Shown here: positions 1 through 12,071 of the stretch, in pieces
Position numbering within the stretch: position 1 is the first letter of the stretch
How the letters are laid out: every line of letters begins with the position of its first letter
Origin: Marinobacter sp. S0848L
Lineage (GTDB): Bacteria; Pseudomonadota; Gammaproteobacteria; Pseudomonadales; Oleiphilaceae
DNA length: 64,000 nt
NCBI RefSeq assembly: GCF_023016065.1
Contig: NZ_JALKAQ010000007.1
Location: 104,286-168,285, forward strand
Direction of reading: 5' to 3'
Translations under genes and position numbers: made by a program
The notes under the pieces: generated by a model
What the model saw: the letters and a program-made list of their open reading frames with translations, nothing else
Told to the model about the DNA's origin: nothing
Databases searched by the model: none

Positions 1-1289
1 GACCGCAGGCTGTCCTGCGTTACCTTGCGGATATCCTGACCATCGATGCTGATGCGGCCTTTATCCACATCGTAAAAGCGGAATAACAAACGGGCGAGGG
101 TAGACTTCCCTGCGCCACTGGCGCCCACCACGGCCACGGTATGGCCAGCGGGAATGGAGAAGTTTACATCCTGAAGGATAGGGCGGTCCGGCCGGTAGGC
201 AAAGTGAATCTGCTCAAACCGCACTTCCGAGTTATCCACAACCAGATCCGTGGCATCGGGTGCATCCTGGATCGCAGGTTTATCCCCAAGCAGTTTGAAT
301 AAGCGCTCAACATTCACCAGCGCCTGGCGAATTTCCCGATACACGAATCCGAGAGCATTCAGAGGTATAAACAGTTGCAACAGATAGGCGTTTACCATGG
401 TGAAATCGCCCAGGGTAATCTCGCCGCTGGCCACTTCCCGCACCGCCATGGTCATGATGACAATCAGTGCGACACCGATGATTAACGCTTGCCCGGTATT
501 CAGCGCCGCTAACGACAACCGGTTTTTCAGGCGCGCTTGCTCCCAGTTATCCAGGTCGTGGTCGTAAAGCTCAGCCTCATAGCGTTCATTGTTGAAGTAT
601 TTGACCGTCTCGTAGTTCAGCAAGCTGTCGATGGCCCGTGAGTTGGATTCGTTGTCCCGGGCGTTGGCTTCGCGCACAAAGCGGGTGCGCCATTCGGTAA
701 TCTTGATGGAATACACCACGTACACCACCACGGCGATCACTATGGCGAATACATAGCTGACGTTAAACACCACTAAGAGGATGCCCGCCACCATCAGGAT
801 TTCCAGCAAGGTGGGGACAATGTTGAATAGGGTGAAACGGAGCAAAAAACTGATGCCGTTGGTGCCGCGCTCAATGTCCCGCGCCAGCCCGCCGGTTCTG
901 CGATCGAGGTGAAACCCCAGCTCGCGCTGGTGCAGGTGTTCGAACACCCGCAACGATACCCGCCGCATGGCTCGTTCGGCCACCCGTGCGAACACCGCAT
1001 CGCGTAATTCGCTGAACAACGTACTGCTGAAACGCAGGCCCCCGTATGCGAAGACCAAAAGCACCGGTATCCACAGCAGCATATCTGCCGTTTGGGTCTG
1101 GTCCAGATAATCCACAATGTATTTCAGCGCCACCGGCGTGGCGACCGTGGCCAGTTTGGCCAATATCAACAGACACAGGGCAAGTACCACCCGGCCCTTA
1201 TACTCGGCCAGATAAGGCCAGAGCCCGGCGATGAGCTTCCAATCGGGTTTGTGGTCGGCAGGGTAATCGTTATCGGCGTAAGCGCGCAC
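1..1289 (-). CDS. Atm1-type ABC transporter, fused permease-ATPase (3' end off window)
   Basis: This is the N-terminal 429 or so residues of a half-size ABC exporter. A membrane domain comes first, with its first hydrophobic stretch around residues 30-50. The nucleotide-binding domain starts near the left edge and carries Walker A GASGAGKST, followed by FRFYDVDKG and IDGQDIRKVTQ. That pattern matches the Atm1/heavy-metal-type exporters, which export glutathione- or sulfur-linked compounds and typically run to about 600 residues. The signature motif, Walker B and the C-terminus lie beyond position 1. I chose the GTG start at 1287-1289 because an in-frame stop lies just upstream and an AAGGA ribosome site sits 6-7 bases before it. 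The next gene is divergent. The family assignment is good; the transported substrate is unknown. Confidence 0.85.
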   Translation of the reverse strand, partial: MRAYADNDYPADHKPDWKLIAGLWPYLAEYKGRVVLALCLLILAKLATVATPVALKYIVDYLDQTQTADMLLWIPVLLVFAYGGLRFSSTLFSELRDAVFARVAERAMRRVSLRVFEHLHQRELGFHLDRRTGGLARDIERGTNGISFLLRFTLFNIVPTLLEILMVAGILLVVFNVSYVFAIVIAVVVYVVYSIKITEWRTRFVREANARDNESNSRAIDSLLNYETVKYFNNERYEAELYDHDLDNWEQARLKNRLSLAALNTGQALIIGVALIVIMTMAVREVASGEITLGDFTMVNAYLLQLFIPLNALGFVYREIRQALVNVERLFKLLGDKPAIQDAPDATDLVVDNSEVRFEQIHFAYRPDRPILQDVNFSIPAGHTVAVVGASGAGKSTLARLLFRFYDVDKGRISIDGQDIRKVTQDSLR

Positions 1290-1473
1290 AGGACATCCTT
1301 AGTTCAAAGCGAAACCGGCCATCAGGCTGTGGATAAAGTTATTCAGTATCCGCCAGAGTGTACTGCAGAACGTAAATACATGCCTGCCGCCTCGATGGTC
1401 AGTTTGTGTACTAGCCACGTACTTCCTACACTGAAGTTAGACATTCATCACTCTGAAGCAGGGGGATACACAC

Positions 1474-2751
1474 GTGAGTAACCAGGAACTGCAAAAACTC
1501 AAAGAGCGGTACGTGGCCGCAGGAGCCGCTAGCCCCAATGAACAGTTTGCCGATCATGCGTTGAACGCCGAATTGTGGGACGCCGATGGCAAACGGATGA
1601 TTGATTTCGCCGGGGGCATCGGGGTTCTCAACATCGGTCACCGTCATCCGAAAGTGGTGGATGCAGTTAAAGCACAACTCGACAAACTGATGCACACCTG
1701 CCAGACCGTTATGCCCTATGAGGGCTATGTGAAGGTCGCTCAAAAGCTCAGCGACGTCACTCCGGTTCGCGGCCACGCTAAGGTGATGCTGGCCAACTCC
1801 GGGGCTGAGGCCTTGGAGAACGCGGTAAAGATTGCCCGGGCCGCCACAGGCAAGCCCAACGTCATCTGTTTCGACGGCGGGTATCACGGCCGCACCTTCT
1901 TCACCATGGCCATGAACGGCAAAGCTGCTCCCTACCAAACCTCATTCGGCCCTATGCCCGGTCTGGTCTATCGGGCGCCGTATCCTGTGCCTTATCACGG
2001 TGTATCCGAGGAAGACGCTCTACGTGGCCTGATGATGACGGTCAAAACCGATTCACCGGCGCAGGATACGGCTGCGATTGTTCTGGAACCGGTGTTAGGG
2101 GAGGGCGGTTTCTACGCGGCCCCGGCAAGCTTTCTGAAAGCCTTGCGGCAATTCTGCGACGACAACGACATTCTGTTGATTGTCGATGAAGTCCAAAGTG
2201 GCTTTGGCCGCACCGGTAAACTGTTTGCCATTGAGCACAGCGGTGTTGAGCCGGACATCATGACCATGGCCAAATCCATGGCGGATGGTATGCCGATTTC
2301 CGCGGTGGTTGGCACCGATAAAGTGATGGATGCCTCCGGGCCCAACTCGTTGGGCGGCACTTACACCGGCAGTCCTACGGCGTGTGCAGCGGCGCTGGCG
2401 GTGTTCGATGTCATTGAGGAAGAAGACATTCTGGGTAAAAGCCAGCGCTTGGGCGAAACCTTAAGGCAGCGGTTCGAGCAATGGCAAAGCCGGTTTGCCC
2501 ACGTCGATAATGTTCGAAACCTCGGGCCTATGGCAGCCTTTGAACTGGTCGAAAGCAAAGATTCCCGTAAGCCGCTGCCAGAGCTGGCCGCATCAATAAC
2601 CAAGAAAGCCAAAGAGAAAGGACTGATTTTGCTTAGCTGCGGTATGTTTGGTAACACCTTGCGCTTTTTAATGCCTGTTACCATCGAAGACGATGTGCTG
2701 GAAGAAGGCCTGAATATCGTCGAGGAATGTCTTAAAGATACCGGTGCCTGA
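1474..2751 (+). CDS. gabT: 4-aminobutyrate-type class III aminotransferase
   Basis: This is a PLP-dependent class III aminotransferase of 425 residues, the usual length for GABA/5-aminovalerate aminotransferases that feed succinate semialdehyde to central metabolism. Visible motifs are the phosphate-binding NSGAEALENAVK near 108-119, FDGGYHGRT near 133-141, the PLP-ring aspartate in IVDEVQSGFGRTG (D238), and the Schiff-base lysine K267 in MTMAKSMADGMP. It starts with GTG behind a GGGGGA ribosome site. It is divergent from the ABC exporter and is followed by a terminator, so it is probably monocistronic. No succinate-semialdehyde dehydrogenase is adjacent, so the exact amino donor (GABA, 5-aminovalerate or another omega-amino acid) is uncertain. 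Confidence 0.85.
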   Translation: MSNQELQKLKERYVAAGAASPNEQFADHALNAELWDADGKRMIDFAGGIGVLNIGHRHPKVVDAVKAQLDKLMHTCQTVMPYEGYVKVAQKLSDVTPVRGHAKVMLANSGAEALENAVKIARAATGKPNVICFDGGYHGRTFFTMAMNGKAAPYQTSFGPMPGLVYRAPYPVPYHGVSEEDALRGLMMTVKTDSPAQDTAAIVLEPVLGEGGFYAAPASFLKALRQFCDDNDILLIVDEVQSGFGRTGKLFAIEHSGVEPDIMTMAKSMADGMPISAVVGTDKVMDASGPNSLGGTYTGSPTACAAALAVFDVIEEEDILGKSQRLGETLRQRFEQWQSRFAHVDNVRNLGPMAAFELVESKDSRKPLPELAASITKKAKEKGLILLSCGMFGNTLRFLMPVTIEDDVLEEGLNIVEECLKDTGA

Positions 2752-2771
2752 GGCACATAAGGCGCTTCATC

Positions 2772-2803
2772 CGGCCGGGCACTGACCCGGCCTTTTTGTT
2801 TTT
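2772..2803 (+). terminator. Rho-independent terminator after gabT
   Basis: A GGCCGGG / CCCGGCC stem with a short loop is followed by a T-rich run (TTTTTGTTTTT). It lies 20 bases after the aminotransferase stop codon. Confidence 0.8.
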
Positions 2804-2922
2804 GATCCCAAATGGGTGACCCGAAGGGGCGGTTACCCTGGACTTTCAATTCATCGTATACTGCCAAAGCCCTATTCGGCTTACGCACTTTTTACCCTTT
2901 TTTGATCTATCAGGCGGTAACC

Positions 2923-3684
2923 ATGACCTCCCAGAATTCCCGGACCATCCCCGAGCATCAACCACGCCCGTGGATTGATCTTCTGGTCAGTATTGTCATT
3001 CCTTCAGTGATTCTTATGAAGCTCAGTGGCGATGAACACCTGGGCAGCGTCAATGCACTGATCATTGGTTTGGCATTTCCTCTTGGCTGGGGTTTGTTTG
3101 AACTGATCCGCTATCGCAAAAAGAACTTCATCGCGCTTTTGGGTCTGATCAGTGTCGCCTTAACCGGCGGTATCGGTCTGCTGGAACTGGATGCCGGTTG
3201 GCTGGCCATCAAAGAAGCGGCCGTTCCTGCGGTGATTGGTTTGGCGGTACTGATCTCGACCCGAACCAAGTACCCATTGGTGAGAACACTGCTGTATAAC
3301 CCGAACGTTCTGGATGTGGATAAAATTCACCAATCCCTCGAAGAACGGGGCTGTGTGGATGAATTCGAAAACCGTTTGTTGAAGGCCAGCTACTTTTTCG
3401 CCGGGACCTTTTTATTCTCATCCATCATGAACTACGTGCTGGCCAAATGGATTGTGGTGAGCCTGGCCGGAACCCAAGCCTTTAACGAAGAACTGGGGCG
3501 TATGACGTTGGTCAGCTACCCGATGATCGCCATTCCATCCATGGTGATGATGATGCTGATTTTCTGGTACCTCTGGCGCACTATTCGCCGCCTCACCGGG
3601 CACACTCTGGAAGACGTTATGGCTCCGCACTTGATTGAAAAAGAAAAGGAAAAAGAGCGGAAGAGGGCACAGTCCCCGAAATAA
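2923..3684 (+). CDS. VC0807-family integral membrane protein
   Basis: This 253-residue inner-membrane protein resembles the uncharacterised VC0807 family. A short polar N-terminus leads into the signature PRPWIDLLVSIVIPSVILMKLS. There are then about six hydrophobic segments: two near the start, two in the middle around LISVALTGGIGLL and AVPAVIGLAVLIS, and two after residue 160. The tail is highly charged (repeated KEK and ERKR). No function is established for the family. I took the ATG at 2923 rather than an upstream start at 2812, because family members begin shortly before the PRPW motif; the ribosome site (AGGCGG) is weak. It sits between two terminators, so it appears to be a single-gene unit convergent with gyrB. 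Confidence 0.7.
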   Translation: MTSQNSRTIPEHQPRPWIDLLVSIVIPSVILMKLSGDEHLGSVNALIIGLAFPLGWGLFELIRYRKKNFIALLGLISVALTGGIGLLELDAGWLAIKEAAVPAVIGLAVLISTRTKYPLVRTLLYNPNVLDVDKIHQSLEERGCVDEFENRLLKASYFFAGTFLFSSIMNYVLAKWIVVSLAGTQAFNEELGRMTLVSYPMIAIPSMVMMMLIFWYLWRTIRRLTGHTLEDVMAPHLIEKEKEKERKRAQSPK

Positions 3685-3710
3685 CACCGTTCGGTTTTCC
3701 CGGGCAATAA

Positions 3711-3747
3711 AAAACGCTGGCTCCTCTCGGACGCCAGCGTTTTTTTT
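3711..3747. terminator. Bidirectional terminator between VC0807-family gene and gyrB
   Basis: The stem ACGCTGGC / GCCAGCGT is flanked by an A-run on the left and a T-run on the right. It therefore gives a U-tract on both strands and can serve both convergent genes. Confidence 0.85.
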
Positions 3748-3767
3748 GTACCGGATGGTCTGAGGAA

Positions 3768-6248
<2,481 letters not shown>

Positions 6249-7394
6249 TTACCCAGTTTTTTCTTCCGTCAATTTTCCATGTTCCACGTGGAACATTCTG
6301 TATTCTGGTGCTTGTCCATCCGTCCACAATACGTCCGGTTCCGGGTGTTCGATGGACGTAATAAACACCTGGCAACGTAATTCCTGAAGCTTCCGGGCCA
6401 ACATAATCCGATGACGGACATCCAGCTCGGCATTAATATCATCCAGTAAAAAGGTGACCTGTTTACCCAGATCACTCAAAACTTTGCCTTGGGCAATCTT
6501 CATCAGAATGACCAGGGTCTTTTGCTGCCCTCTGGAGAACGTTTCTGCCACAGGTCGCCCGCCCAATTTCAGGCGAATATCGGCACGGTTGGGACCATAC
6601 AGAGTGTGTCCCATGCGCCGCTCTTGTTCTCTGTGATTCTTCAGTACGTCCACCAACGCCTGACTGCGATCCCAACCGGGGTAAAACTCGAGTTTCAACC
6701 CATCGGTCCAGCCGGCATCCAGCTCTTTGAGCACGTCGTCAAAGGCACTTTTAAACCTGTGGAAAACCGCAGCTCTGGTGTCGCTGAGAGATTCAGCAAG
6801 CAGGGAAAACTGATTATCCCATACCCTCATCAACGACTCATCGATTCTACCATTTCTGAGCGTTTGATTCCGCTGTGATGTCACTCTCTGACATTGTTGC
6901 CACACTGAGGAAAACGAAGGTTCCACGTGGAACACTAGCCAATCCAGAAATTGCCGACGCTTACCGGGGCCACCCGCGACGATATCGAACACGCCCGGAT
7001 CGATGACGGACACAGGCAACCGTTTCGCCAACGACGACAAGCTACGAACCGCTTCGCCGTTTACCCGCAAAGCGGTTTCTTTCGCGGCGATATCACGAGA
7101 GATACCGACACGGTGTTCTACCAGCTCGGTGCTCGCGCCTTGGTCCGGCGCATCTTCGTCTAGCCCTCTGTCCAATGCGCCGAACACCGTGAGCTTGTTT
7201 TGGCCATGGGACACCACGGCCTGATGCCGTGAAATTCGAAACGAGCGGCCAAGCCCCAAGTAGCCTATGGCCTCAAGAACGCTGGACTTGCCGCTGCCAT
7301 TGGCACCATAAAGAAGATTGAACGAAGGGGAGAACCGAACCGGTTCAGGCGCCAGGTTTCTGAACCACTGAGTCTGGAGTTTCACGAGCGCCAT
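6249..7394 (-). CDS. recF: DNA replication and repair protein RecF
   Basis: RecF is an SMC-like ATPase that loads RecA at single-strand gaps with RecO and RecR. The 381-residue product has Walker A GANGSGKSS at residues 30-38, the ABC-type signature FSRGQQKTL and Walker B FLLDDINAELD. I chose ATG 7394 because MALVKLQTQWFRNL matches RecF N-termini; the longer reading needs a TTG start and adds 17 atypical residues. No good ribosome site is visible, so the start is less sure than the gene. Two parS-like palindromes are embedded in the coding region, both read in frame as Phe-His-Val-Glu: one in the middle and one in the last 16 codons. The gene follows the ABC1-family gene by about 110 bases and precedes gyrB by 66. 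Confidence 0.95.
   Translation of the reverse strand: MALVKLQTQWFRNLAPEPVRFSPSFNLLYGANGSGKSSVLEAIGYLGLGRSFRISRHQAVVSHGQNKLTVFGALDRGLDEDAPDQGASTELVEHRVGISRDIAAKETALRVNGEAVRSLSSLAKRLPVSVIDPGVFDIVAGGPGKRRQFLDWLVFHVEPSFSSVWQQCQRVTSQRNQTLRNGRIDESLMRVWDNQFSLLAESLSDTRAAVFHRFKSAFDDVLKELDAGWTDGLKLEFYPGWDRSQALVDVLKNHREQERRMGHTLYGPNRADIRLKLGGRPVAETFSRGQQKTLVILMKIAQGKVLSDLGKQVTFLLDDINAELDVRHRIMLARKLQELRCQVFITSIEHPEPDVLWTDGQAPEYRMFHVEHGKLTEEKTG
6280..6295. promoter_or_regulatory. parS: parS centromere-like site (perfect palindrome)
   Basis: TGTTCCACGTGGAACA is a perfect 16-bp palindrome that matches the chromosomal parS sequence known from Pseudomonas and other bacteria. It lies in the 3' end of recF, about 5 kb from the candidate oriC. 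parA and parB are in this window at 41.9-43.7 kb. Confidence 0.9.
6919..6934. promoter_or_regulatory. parS: parS centromere-like site (one mismatch)
   Basis: GGTTCCACGTGGAACA differs from the perfect palindrome only at its first base. It lies in the middle of recF, 639 bp from the other copy, and encodes the same FHVE tetrapeptide in the same frame. Confidence 0.85.
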
Positions 7395-7504
7395 AAAGGA
7401 AGGAATCTCAATATCAGATGGAAATCTAGGGGCCTTAAAACACAAAAGGCAATGCTGATGCCCAGCATTGCCTTAGTGTACAAGAAGCGATGCGTGTTCG
7501 CTCG

Positions 7505-8776
7505 TTAATGCAGCATGGTCAAGCGATCGTCCATGAACACATCCATTTCTGGCGCCATGATATGAACATAGCGGTCGAAGTACAGGAATTGCTTCAGCAA
7601 CAGCGCGAATTCGCGAGGGAAGTGTAAGCCATGGTTTTCGCCAACTTTTACCATATCCATCAAAATGTGGTTTACGTCGTCTTCGGCTTGATCCATCAGA
7701 TAAGCGCTTTCATCCGGCACCATGCGGTCCATCTGTTTGTACAAACGCTGGAGGTCTGCCGCTAAATCCTGCACTTCTACTTCCCGGTGGGTAACACCAA
7801 TCCGGATCATGGCATCGGCCATGCCTTCGAAGTTGCCGACCATAATCGCCGAAATGAAATCACTCACCGCTTGCCAGGTGTCCGGTTTGATTCGACCGAC
7901 GATACCGAAATCGATAAAACCAACCCGGCCATCTTTCAACACCATCAGATTACCCGCGTGAACGTCCGCGTGGAAAAACTCACATTGGGTCAAGCTCGAG
8001 AACCAGGTGTTCATGGCGGTGATCAACGTGCGTTCGGGATCTTTGGCGTAACTACGAATGCTTTCCAGATCCGTTAACGGCACGCCGTAAAAACGCTCCA
8101 TCGTTAAAATGCGTCGGCTGCTGCAATGTTCGTACACCCGAGGCACGGTCGCATCTTCGTTACCGGTGCTTTCCAAAAATTCCCGGAACACTTTCAAGTT
8201 ATTGGCTTCCTTGATGAAATCGCATTCTTCCATCATGGTCTTCTGGATTTCATCCACAATTCCAGACAGGGAAGTCCAGGATAACTTGGGCGCCAGGGTT
8301 TCCAGAATACGCGCGGAAAGATACAGGAAGTTCAGATCGGTCAGCAGAATGTTTTCCACACCCGGTTTCTGAACCTTGATCACGACATCTTCACCAGTCA
8401 CCAGTTTGGCCGCATGCACCTGTGCGATGGATGCCGAAGCCAGAGCAACCGGATCAATTTCCGAATACACTTCGTTAATCGGCCGGCCTAACTCGTTCCG
8501 AATGATCTTTTTGATCACACTGAACGGCAGGTTCGGAGTACTGTCGAGGCAAAATTGGAATTCCTCAACATATTCTTTCGGAAAGAATGTGGGGGAGCTG
8601 GCAATGAACTGGCCGAGCTTGATATAAGTCGACCCCAGATTTTCGAAGGTTTGGCGCAACAGCTTCGGGGTAGGGGGGCGATCGCCCCGCACCCAGTTAA
8701 ACCCGGCACGGCCAAGCACGCTCAGGGTTTGACCAATCCTGAACGCACCTTTGATTCCATTCACTACTGGTCCCAT
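7505..8776 (-). CDS. ABC1/UbiB-family atypical kinase-like protein
   Basis: This 423-residue protein belongs to the ABC1/ADCK/UbiB kinase-like family. Members of that family support ubiquinone synthesis or lipid transport. Visible motifs are the family-specific KxGQ (KLGQ at 53-56), SASIAQVHAA in place of a glycine-rich loop, the catalytic-loop-like HADVHAGN, and the metal-binding DFG in GFIDFGIVGR. Unlike E. coli UbiB, no C-terminal membrane hairpin is obvious. The ATG has a strong GGGAGGAG ribosome site and lies 18 bases after the dnaN stop, so it is almost certainly co-transcribed with dnaN. Its position splits the usual dnaN-recF pair. The specific substrate or pathway cannot be told from sequence. 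Confidence 0.85.
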   Translation of the reverse strand: MGPVVNGIKGAFRIGQTLSVLGRAGFNWVRGDRPPTPKLLRQTFENLGSTYIKLGQFIASSPTFFPKEYVEEFQFCLDSTPNLPFSVIKKIIRNELGRPINEVYSEIDPVALASASIAQVHAAKLVTGEDVVIKVQKPGVENILLTDLNFLYLSARILETLAPKLSWTSLSGIVDEIQKTMMEECDFIKEANNLKVFREFLESTGNEDATVPRVYEHCSSRRILTMERFYGVPLTDLESIRSYAKDPERTLITAMNTWFSSLTQCEFFHADVHAGNLMVLKDGRVGFIDFGIVGRIKPDTWQAVSDFISAIMVGNFEGMADAMIRIGVTHREVEVQDLAADLQRLYKQMDRMVPDESAYLMDQAEDDVNHILMDMVKVGENHGLHFPREFALLLKQFLYFDRYVHIMAPEMDVFMDDRLTMLH

Positions 8777-8794
8777 TCACTCCTCCCGCAAAAA

Positions 8795-9898
8795 TTACAA
8801 ACGCATCGGCATGACAACGTACATACAACCGTTATCGTTTTCGGCTTCGATCAATGCGCTGCTGTTCGGGTTCGACAAGGTCACTTTCACCTGAGCATCA
8901 GTGAGCGCATTCATCACATCGATCAGGTAGCCTACATTAAAACCGATCTGAAGGGATTCGCCCTGATAGTCCACAGGCAGCGCGTCTTCGGCCTGTTCCT
9001 GATCCGGGTTGTTGGCAAAGACTTCAAGCTGCCCGGGTTTTAGATTCAAACGCACACCACGAATATTTTCGTGGGAAAGAATGCCAGCACGCTGCAGAGT
9101 ATTTTTCAGTGTGGCCCGGTCCGCCAAAACCACTTTGTCACCACCGCGCGGAATAACGCGGTTGTAGTCCGGGAACTTTCCTTCAATCAATTTCGAGGTA
9201 AAGGTGTAAGAACCGACCGTTGCCCGCAGATGATTATCACCGATCACCAAGGTCACGGGTGATTCATCGTCATCGAGCAAGCGCGCCAATTCCAGAATAC
9301 CTTTACGCGGCACGATCACCTGTCGCGGTTCCTGGCAGCCAGTTTCCATATCAAAGTGCGCCAACGCCAATCGATGGCCATCGGTCGCAACCGTGCGTAC
9401 ATGACCGGCATCCACTTCCAACAACAAACCGTTCAGGTAATAACGTACGTCTTGCTGGGCCATGGCAAATGCCGTGGCATCCAACATGCGGCCGAGCTCT
9501 TTTTGCGGAAGCTCCAAACGGAAACTTTCAGGCTCGTCTTCGACGTTGGGAAAATGTTCCGCCGGCAAGGTAGACAAAGTGAAATGCGAATTCCCGGCAC
9601 GAACGTGCAGCCGATCGCCTTCCTGAGCCAGATCGATTGGTGCTTCATCACCCAAGGCGCGGCAAATATCGGCCAGCTTGCGCGCGGGAACCGTGATTCT
9701 GCCAGGCTGATCAACGTGCACCGGCGTAACACGGCCAACCAGCTCAACTTCCATGTTGGTACCGGTGAGGGTCAAGGTGTTGTCTTCCGCTTCCAACAAC
9801 ACGTTCGACAGAACCGGCATGGTTTGTTTCTTTTCCACAACGCCAGCAATACTTTGCAGCGGAGTGAGCAGGGATTCACGGCTGATTGTCAGTTTCAT
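8795..9898 (-). CDS. dnaN: DNA polymerase III beta sliding clamp
   Basis: This is the ring-shaped processivity clamp of the replicative polymerase. It has 367 residues, the normal length, and three repeated clamp folds. The N-terminus is MKLTISRESLLTPLQ, and the C-terminal MYVVMPMRL is the conserved end that forms part of the partner-binding pocket. I chose ATG 9898; the upstream alternative is a TTG five codons earlier. It is 54 bases from dnaA and 18 bases from the following ABC1-family gene, so all are likely in one operon running away from oriC. Confidence 0.97.
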   Translation of the reverse strand: MKLTISRESLLTPLQSIAGVVEKKQTMPVLSNVLLEAEDNTLTLTGTNMEVELVGRVTPVHVDQPGRITVPARKLADICRALGDEAPIDLAQEGDRLHVRAGNSHFTLSTLPAEHFPNVEDEPESFRLELPQKELGRMLDATAFAMAQQDVRYYLNGLLLEVDAGHVRTVATDGHRLALAHFDMETGCQEPRQVIVPRKGILELARLLDDDESPVTLVIGDNHLRATVGSYTFTSKLIEGKFPDYNRVIPRGGDKVVLADRATLKNTLQRAGILSHENIRGVRLNLKPGQLEVFANNPDQEQAEDALPVDYQGESLQIGFNVGYLIDVMNALTDAQVKVTLSNPNSSALIEAENDNGCMYVVMPMRL

Positions 9899-9952
9899 GG
9901 CACTCGGCTTCAATTATCGGAAGTGAATGTTATTAACTTGCCACCCTTCACA

Positions 9953-11428
9953 TCAGGTGGTCAGTAATCTCATAAAGTTTTGGTAGTCTTCCCGGATGCC
10001 CGGATCGGTTTCCTGGAGTTCTCGAATCTTCTTGCACGCATGCAACACCGTGGTGTGGTCGCGTCCGCCAAAGGCATCGCCGATTTCCGGCAAACTGTGA
10101 TTGGTCAGCTCTTTGGACAACAACATCGCCACTTGCCGAGGACGGGTGACGGTGCGGGTACGGCGCTTCGACAACAGATCCGACACTTTGATCTTGTAAT
10201 ACTCCGCCACCGTTCGTTGAATATTGTCCATACTGACTTGCTTCTCATGCAGAGCAAGCAGATCTTTCAGACTTTCCCGGATAAAAGGAGGGGTAATCTC
10301 CGAACCCGTAAAGTGAGCATTCGCTATCACCAAACGCAGTGCACCTTCAAGCTCTCGAACGTTCGAGCGTATTTTCTGTGCGATAAAAAACGCAGCTTCG
10401 CTACTCAGTTTTACGTTCGCCTGATCCGCCTTTTTCATCAGAATCGCCACCCGGGTTTCCAGCTCCGGTGGCTCAACCATCACGGTCAATCCCCACCCGA
10501 AACGGGACTTCAGACGCTCTTCCATATCCACGATTTCTTTCGGGAAACGGTCACAGGTGACGATCACTTGCTGACCACCTTCCAACAGCGCGTTAAAGGT
10601 GTGGAAAAACTCTTCCTGAGAGCGTTCTTTACGGGCGAAAAACTGGATATCGTCAATTAACAGCGCATCCACCGAACGGTAATAACGCTTGAACTCGTTT
10701 ATGGCGTTCAGCTGCAGGGCTTTAACCATATCCGCCACAAATCGTTCCGAACGCAGGTACGCGACTTTCGCCCTCGGGTTGCGGCGAACGATTTCGTTCC
10801 CGATCGCATGCATAAGGTGGGTTTTACCCAAACCAACGCCGCCGTACAAAAACAGAGGGTTATAGGCTCCCCCGGGATTCTCGGCCACCTGCATGGAGGC
10901 GGCTCGGGCCAACTGGTTCGATTTACCTTCTACAAAGGTATCAAAGGTGAAGGTTTCGTTCAGAAAGCTCTGATGTTTAATGTCGCCCTCTACCTGCACT
11001 GACCGGCGTTGGCTGCTCGTGGGGGTTGAGGCTGGCGCCGGCACTGGTGGTGGAGTAGCCGGCTCACTGGGTTCGAGGTTTCGTTGCACAGCCGTCGCGG
11101 CTACACTCTTTTCTTCCTCAGTTACCGCATGGCCGGTTTCATCCACTTCCGGAACCGATCTTTCCACGGTTTCATCCGGCTTAGGCGCAGAGCCAACCTT
11201 CATCTGAACCCTGGGCGCCTGCCCACCGTTCAGATCTTTTAAGACTTCTTCTATACGCCGAAGGTATTTTTCATTGACCCAATCCATAACAAAGCGGTTG
11301 GGAGCGAACAGCATCAACAACCCATCACGGTGATCAGACTGAAGAGGCCGTAACCAGGTATTAAATTGTTGTGCGGGAAATTCATCCCGAAGTACTTCAA
11401 GACATTGATGCCACATACTATTAGGCAA
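9953..11428 (-). CDS. dnaA: Chromosomal replication initiator DnaA
   Basis: DnaA binds DnaA boxes, melts the origin and loads the helicase. Domain I begins [21 protein letters not shown], followed by a Pro/Ser/Thr-rich linker ([14 protein letters not shown]). The AAA+ core has Walker [10 protein letters not shown] and Walker [11 protein letters not shown]. The C-terminal DNA-binding domain carries [16 protein letters not shown] propose a TTG start at 11428 (491 residues), because a GGAG/AGG ribosome site fits it. ATG 11416 (487 residues) is the alternative, and the open frame extends further upstream without typical DnaA sequence. It is the first gene left of the candidate oriC. Confidence 0.96.
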   Translation of the reverse strand: MPNSMWHQCLEVLRDEFPAQQFNTWLRPLQSDHRDGLLMLFAPNRFVMDWVNEKYLRRIEEVLKDLNGGQAPRVQMKVGSAPKPDETVERSVPEVDETGHAVTEEEKSVAATAVQRNLEPSEPATPPPVPAPASTPTSSQRRSVQVEGDIKHQSFLNETFTFDTFVEGKSNQLARAASMQVAENPGGAYNPLFLYGGVGLGKTHLMHAIGNEIVRRNPRAKVAYLRSERFVADMVKALQLNAINEFKRYYRSVDALLIDDIQFFARKERSQEEFFHTFNALLEGGQQVIVTCDRFPKEIVDMEERLKSRFGWGLTVMVEPPELETRVAILMKKADQANVKLSSEAAFFIAQKIRSNVRELEGALRLVIANAHFTGSEITPPFIRESLKDLLALHEKQVSMDNIQRTVAEYYKIKVSDLLSKRRTRTVTRPRQVAMLLSKELTNHSLPEIGDAFGGRDHTTVLHACKKIRELQETDPGIREDYQNFMRLLTT

Positions 11429-11569
11429 GACAGCCTGCTCCCAACTACCCGATTGTGCTCTCAACGGGGAAAACTCACGCCCGTTATTCAAGATGACCCC
11501 GAATTCTACCCCGCCCGGCACGCTAGGAAAAGGGCACCCTTCTAGGTAATGAACACCCTGTGGAAACAA

Positions 11570-12000
11570 TTAAACTACGCTTTCAAGCTCTTACAGACAT
11601 ATCTACAAGCTTGTGTACAGAAATTGTCTAAAAAATAGTTATTCACAGTACGTTGTGTACAGCCGGGGTAGAGCCCTGTGTGAAAGCTCTGCACCGACCG
11701 ATGTATAACTCGGGCGAAATCCTGAAAGTGCACTTGTTCACATTCCCTCTTGGTCTTACCCACAGGGCTTAACCCCAAGTGTCACAAGCCTTATCATTAA
11801 CGCAACTATCTGGGTTTATTGCGCTTTTTAGGCTTGTCCACAGAAAACAAGGTGCGTAATAACAGTAATAATTAATCTTTAAAAGAAATTTAAAAGAACC
11901 TAATACATTTATTATTCGTCGTTGTGGTATCTACCCACACAGAAAACTTGGTCAGCCAGACAGTCTTCGATTGATCTTCCCCTCAGATTTGACTAGAATG
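11570..12000. other. oriC: Candidate chromosomal replication origin oriC
   Basis: This non-coding stretch of about 500 bp lies between dnaA and rpmH, the position of the origin in Pseudomonas-type chromosomes. It contains DnaA-box-like 9-mers: TTATTCACA at 11639, TTACCCACA at 11756, TTGTCCACA at 11834 and CTACCCACA at 11931. TTGTGTACAG occurs twice near 11610 and 11653. A very AT-rich segment at about 11855-11920 could be the unwinding element. Gene orientation flips here: minus-strand dnaA group to the left, plus-strand rpmH group to the right. Exact limits are not defined by sequence alone. Confidence 0.75.
11971..11999 (+). promoter_or_regulatory. Putative sigma-70 promoter of rpmH-rnpA
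   Basis: TTGATC (11971-11976) and TAGAAT (11994-11999) are separated by 17 bases, and rpmH starts 73 bases after the -10 element. Confidence 0.5.
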
Positions 12001-12071
12001 CCGCTCCTGTTTCAGCTGTCTATTTTGCAGCCAGTTACAAATTTCAATTTACGATTTGTGAGAACATCATC

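Noticed and set aside
11092..11207. Open frames opposite the Pro/Ser/Thr linker of dnaA
   Set aside because: They are low-complexity shadows of the dnaA linker region.
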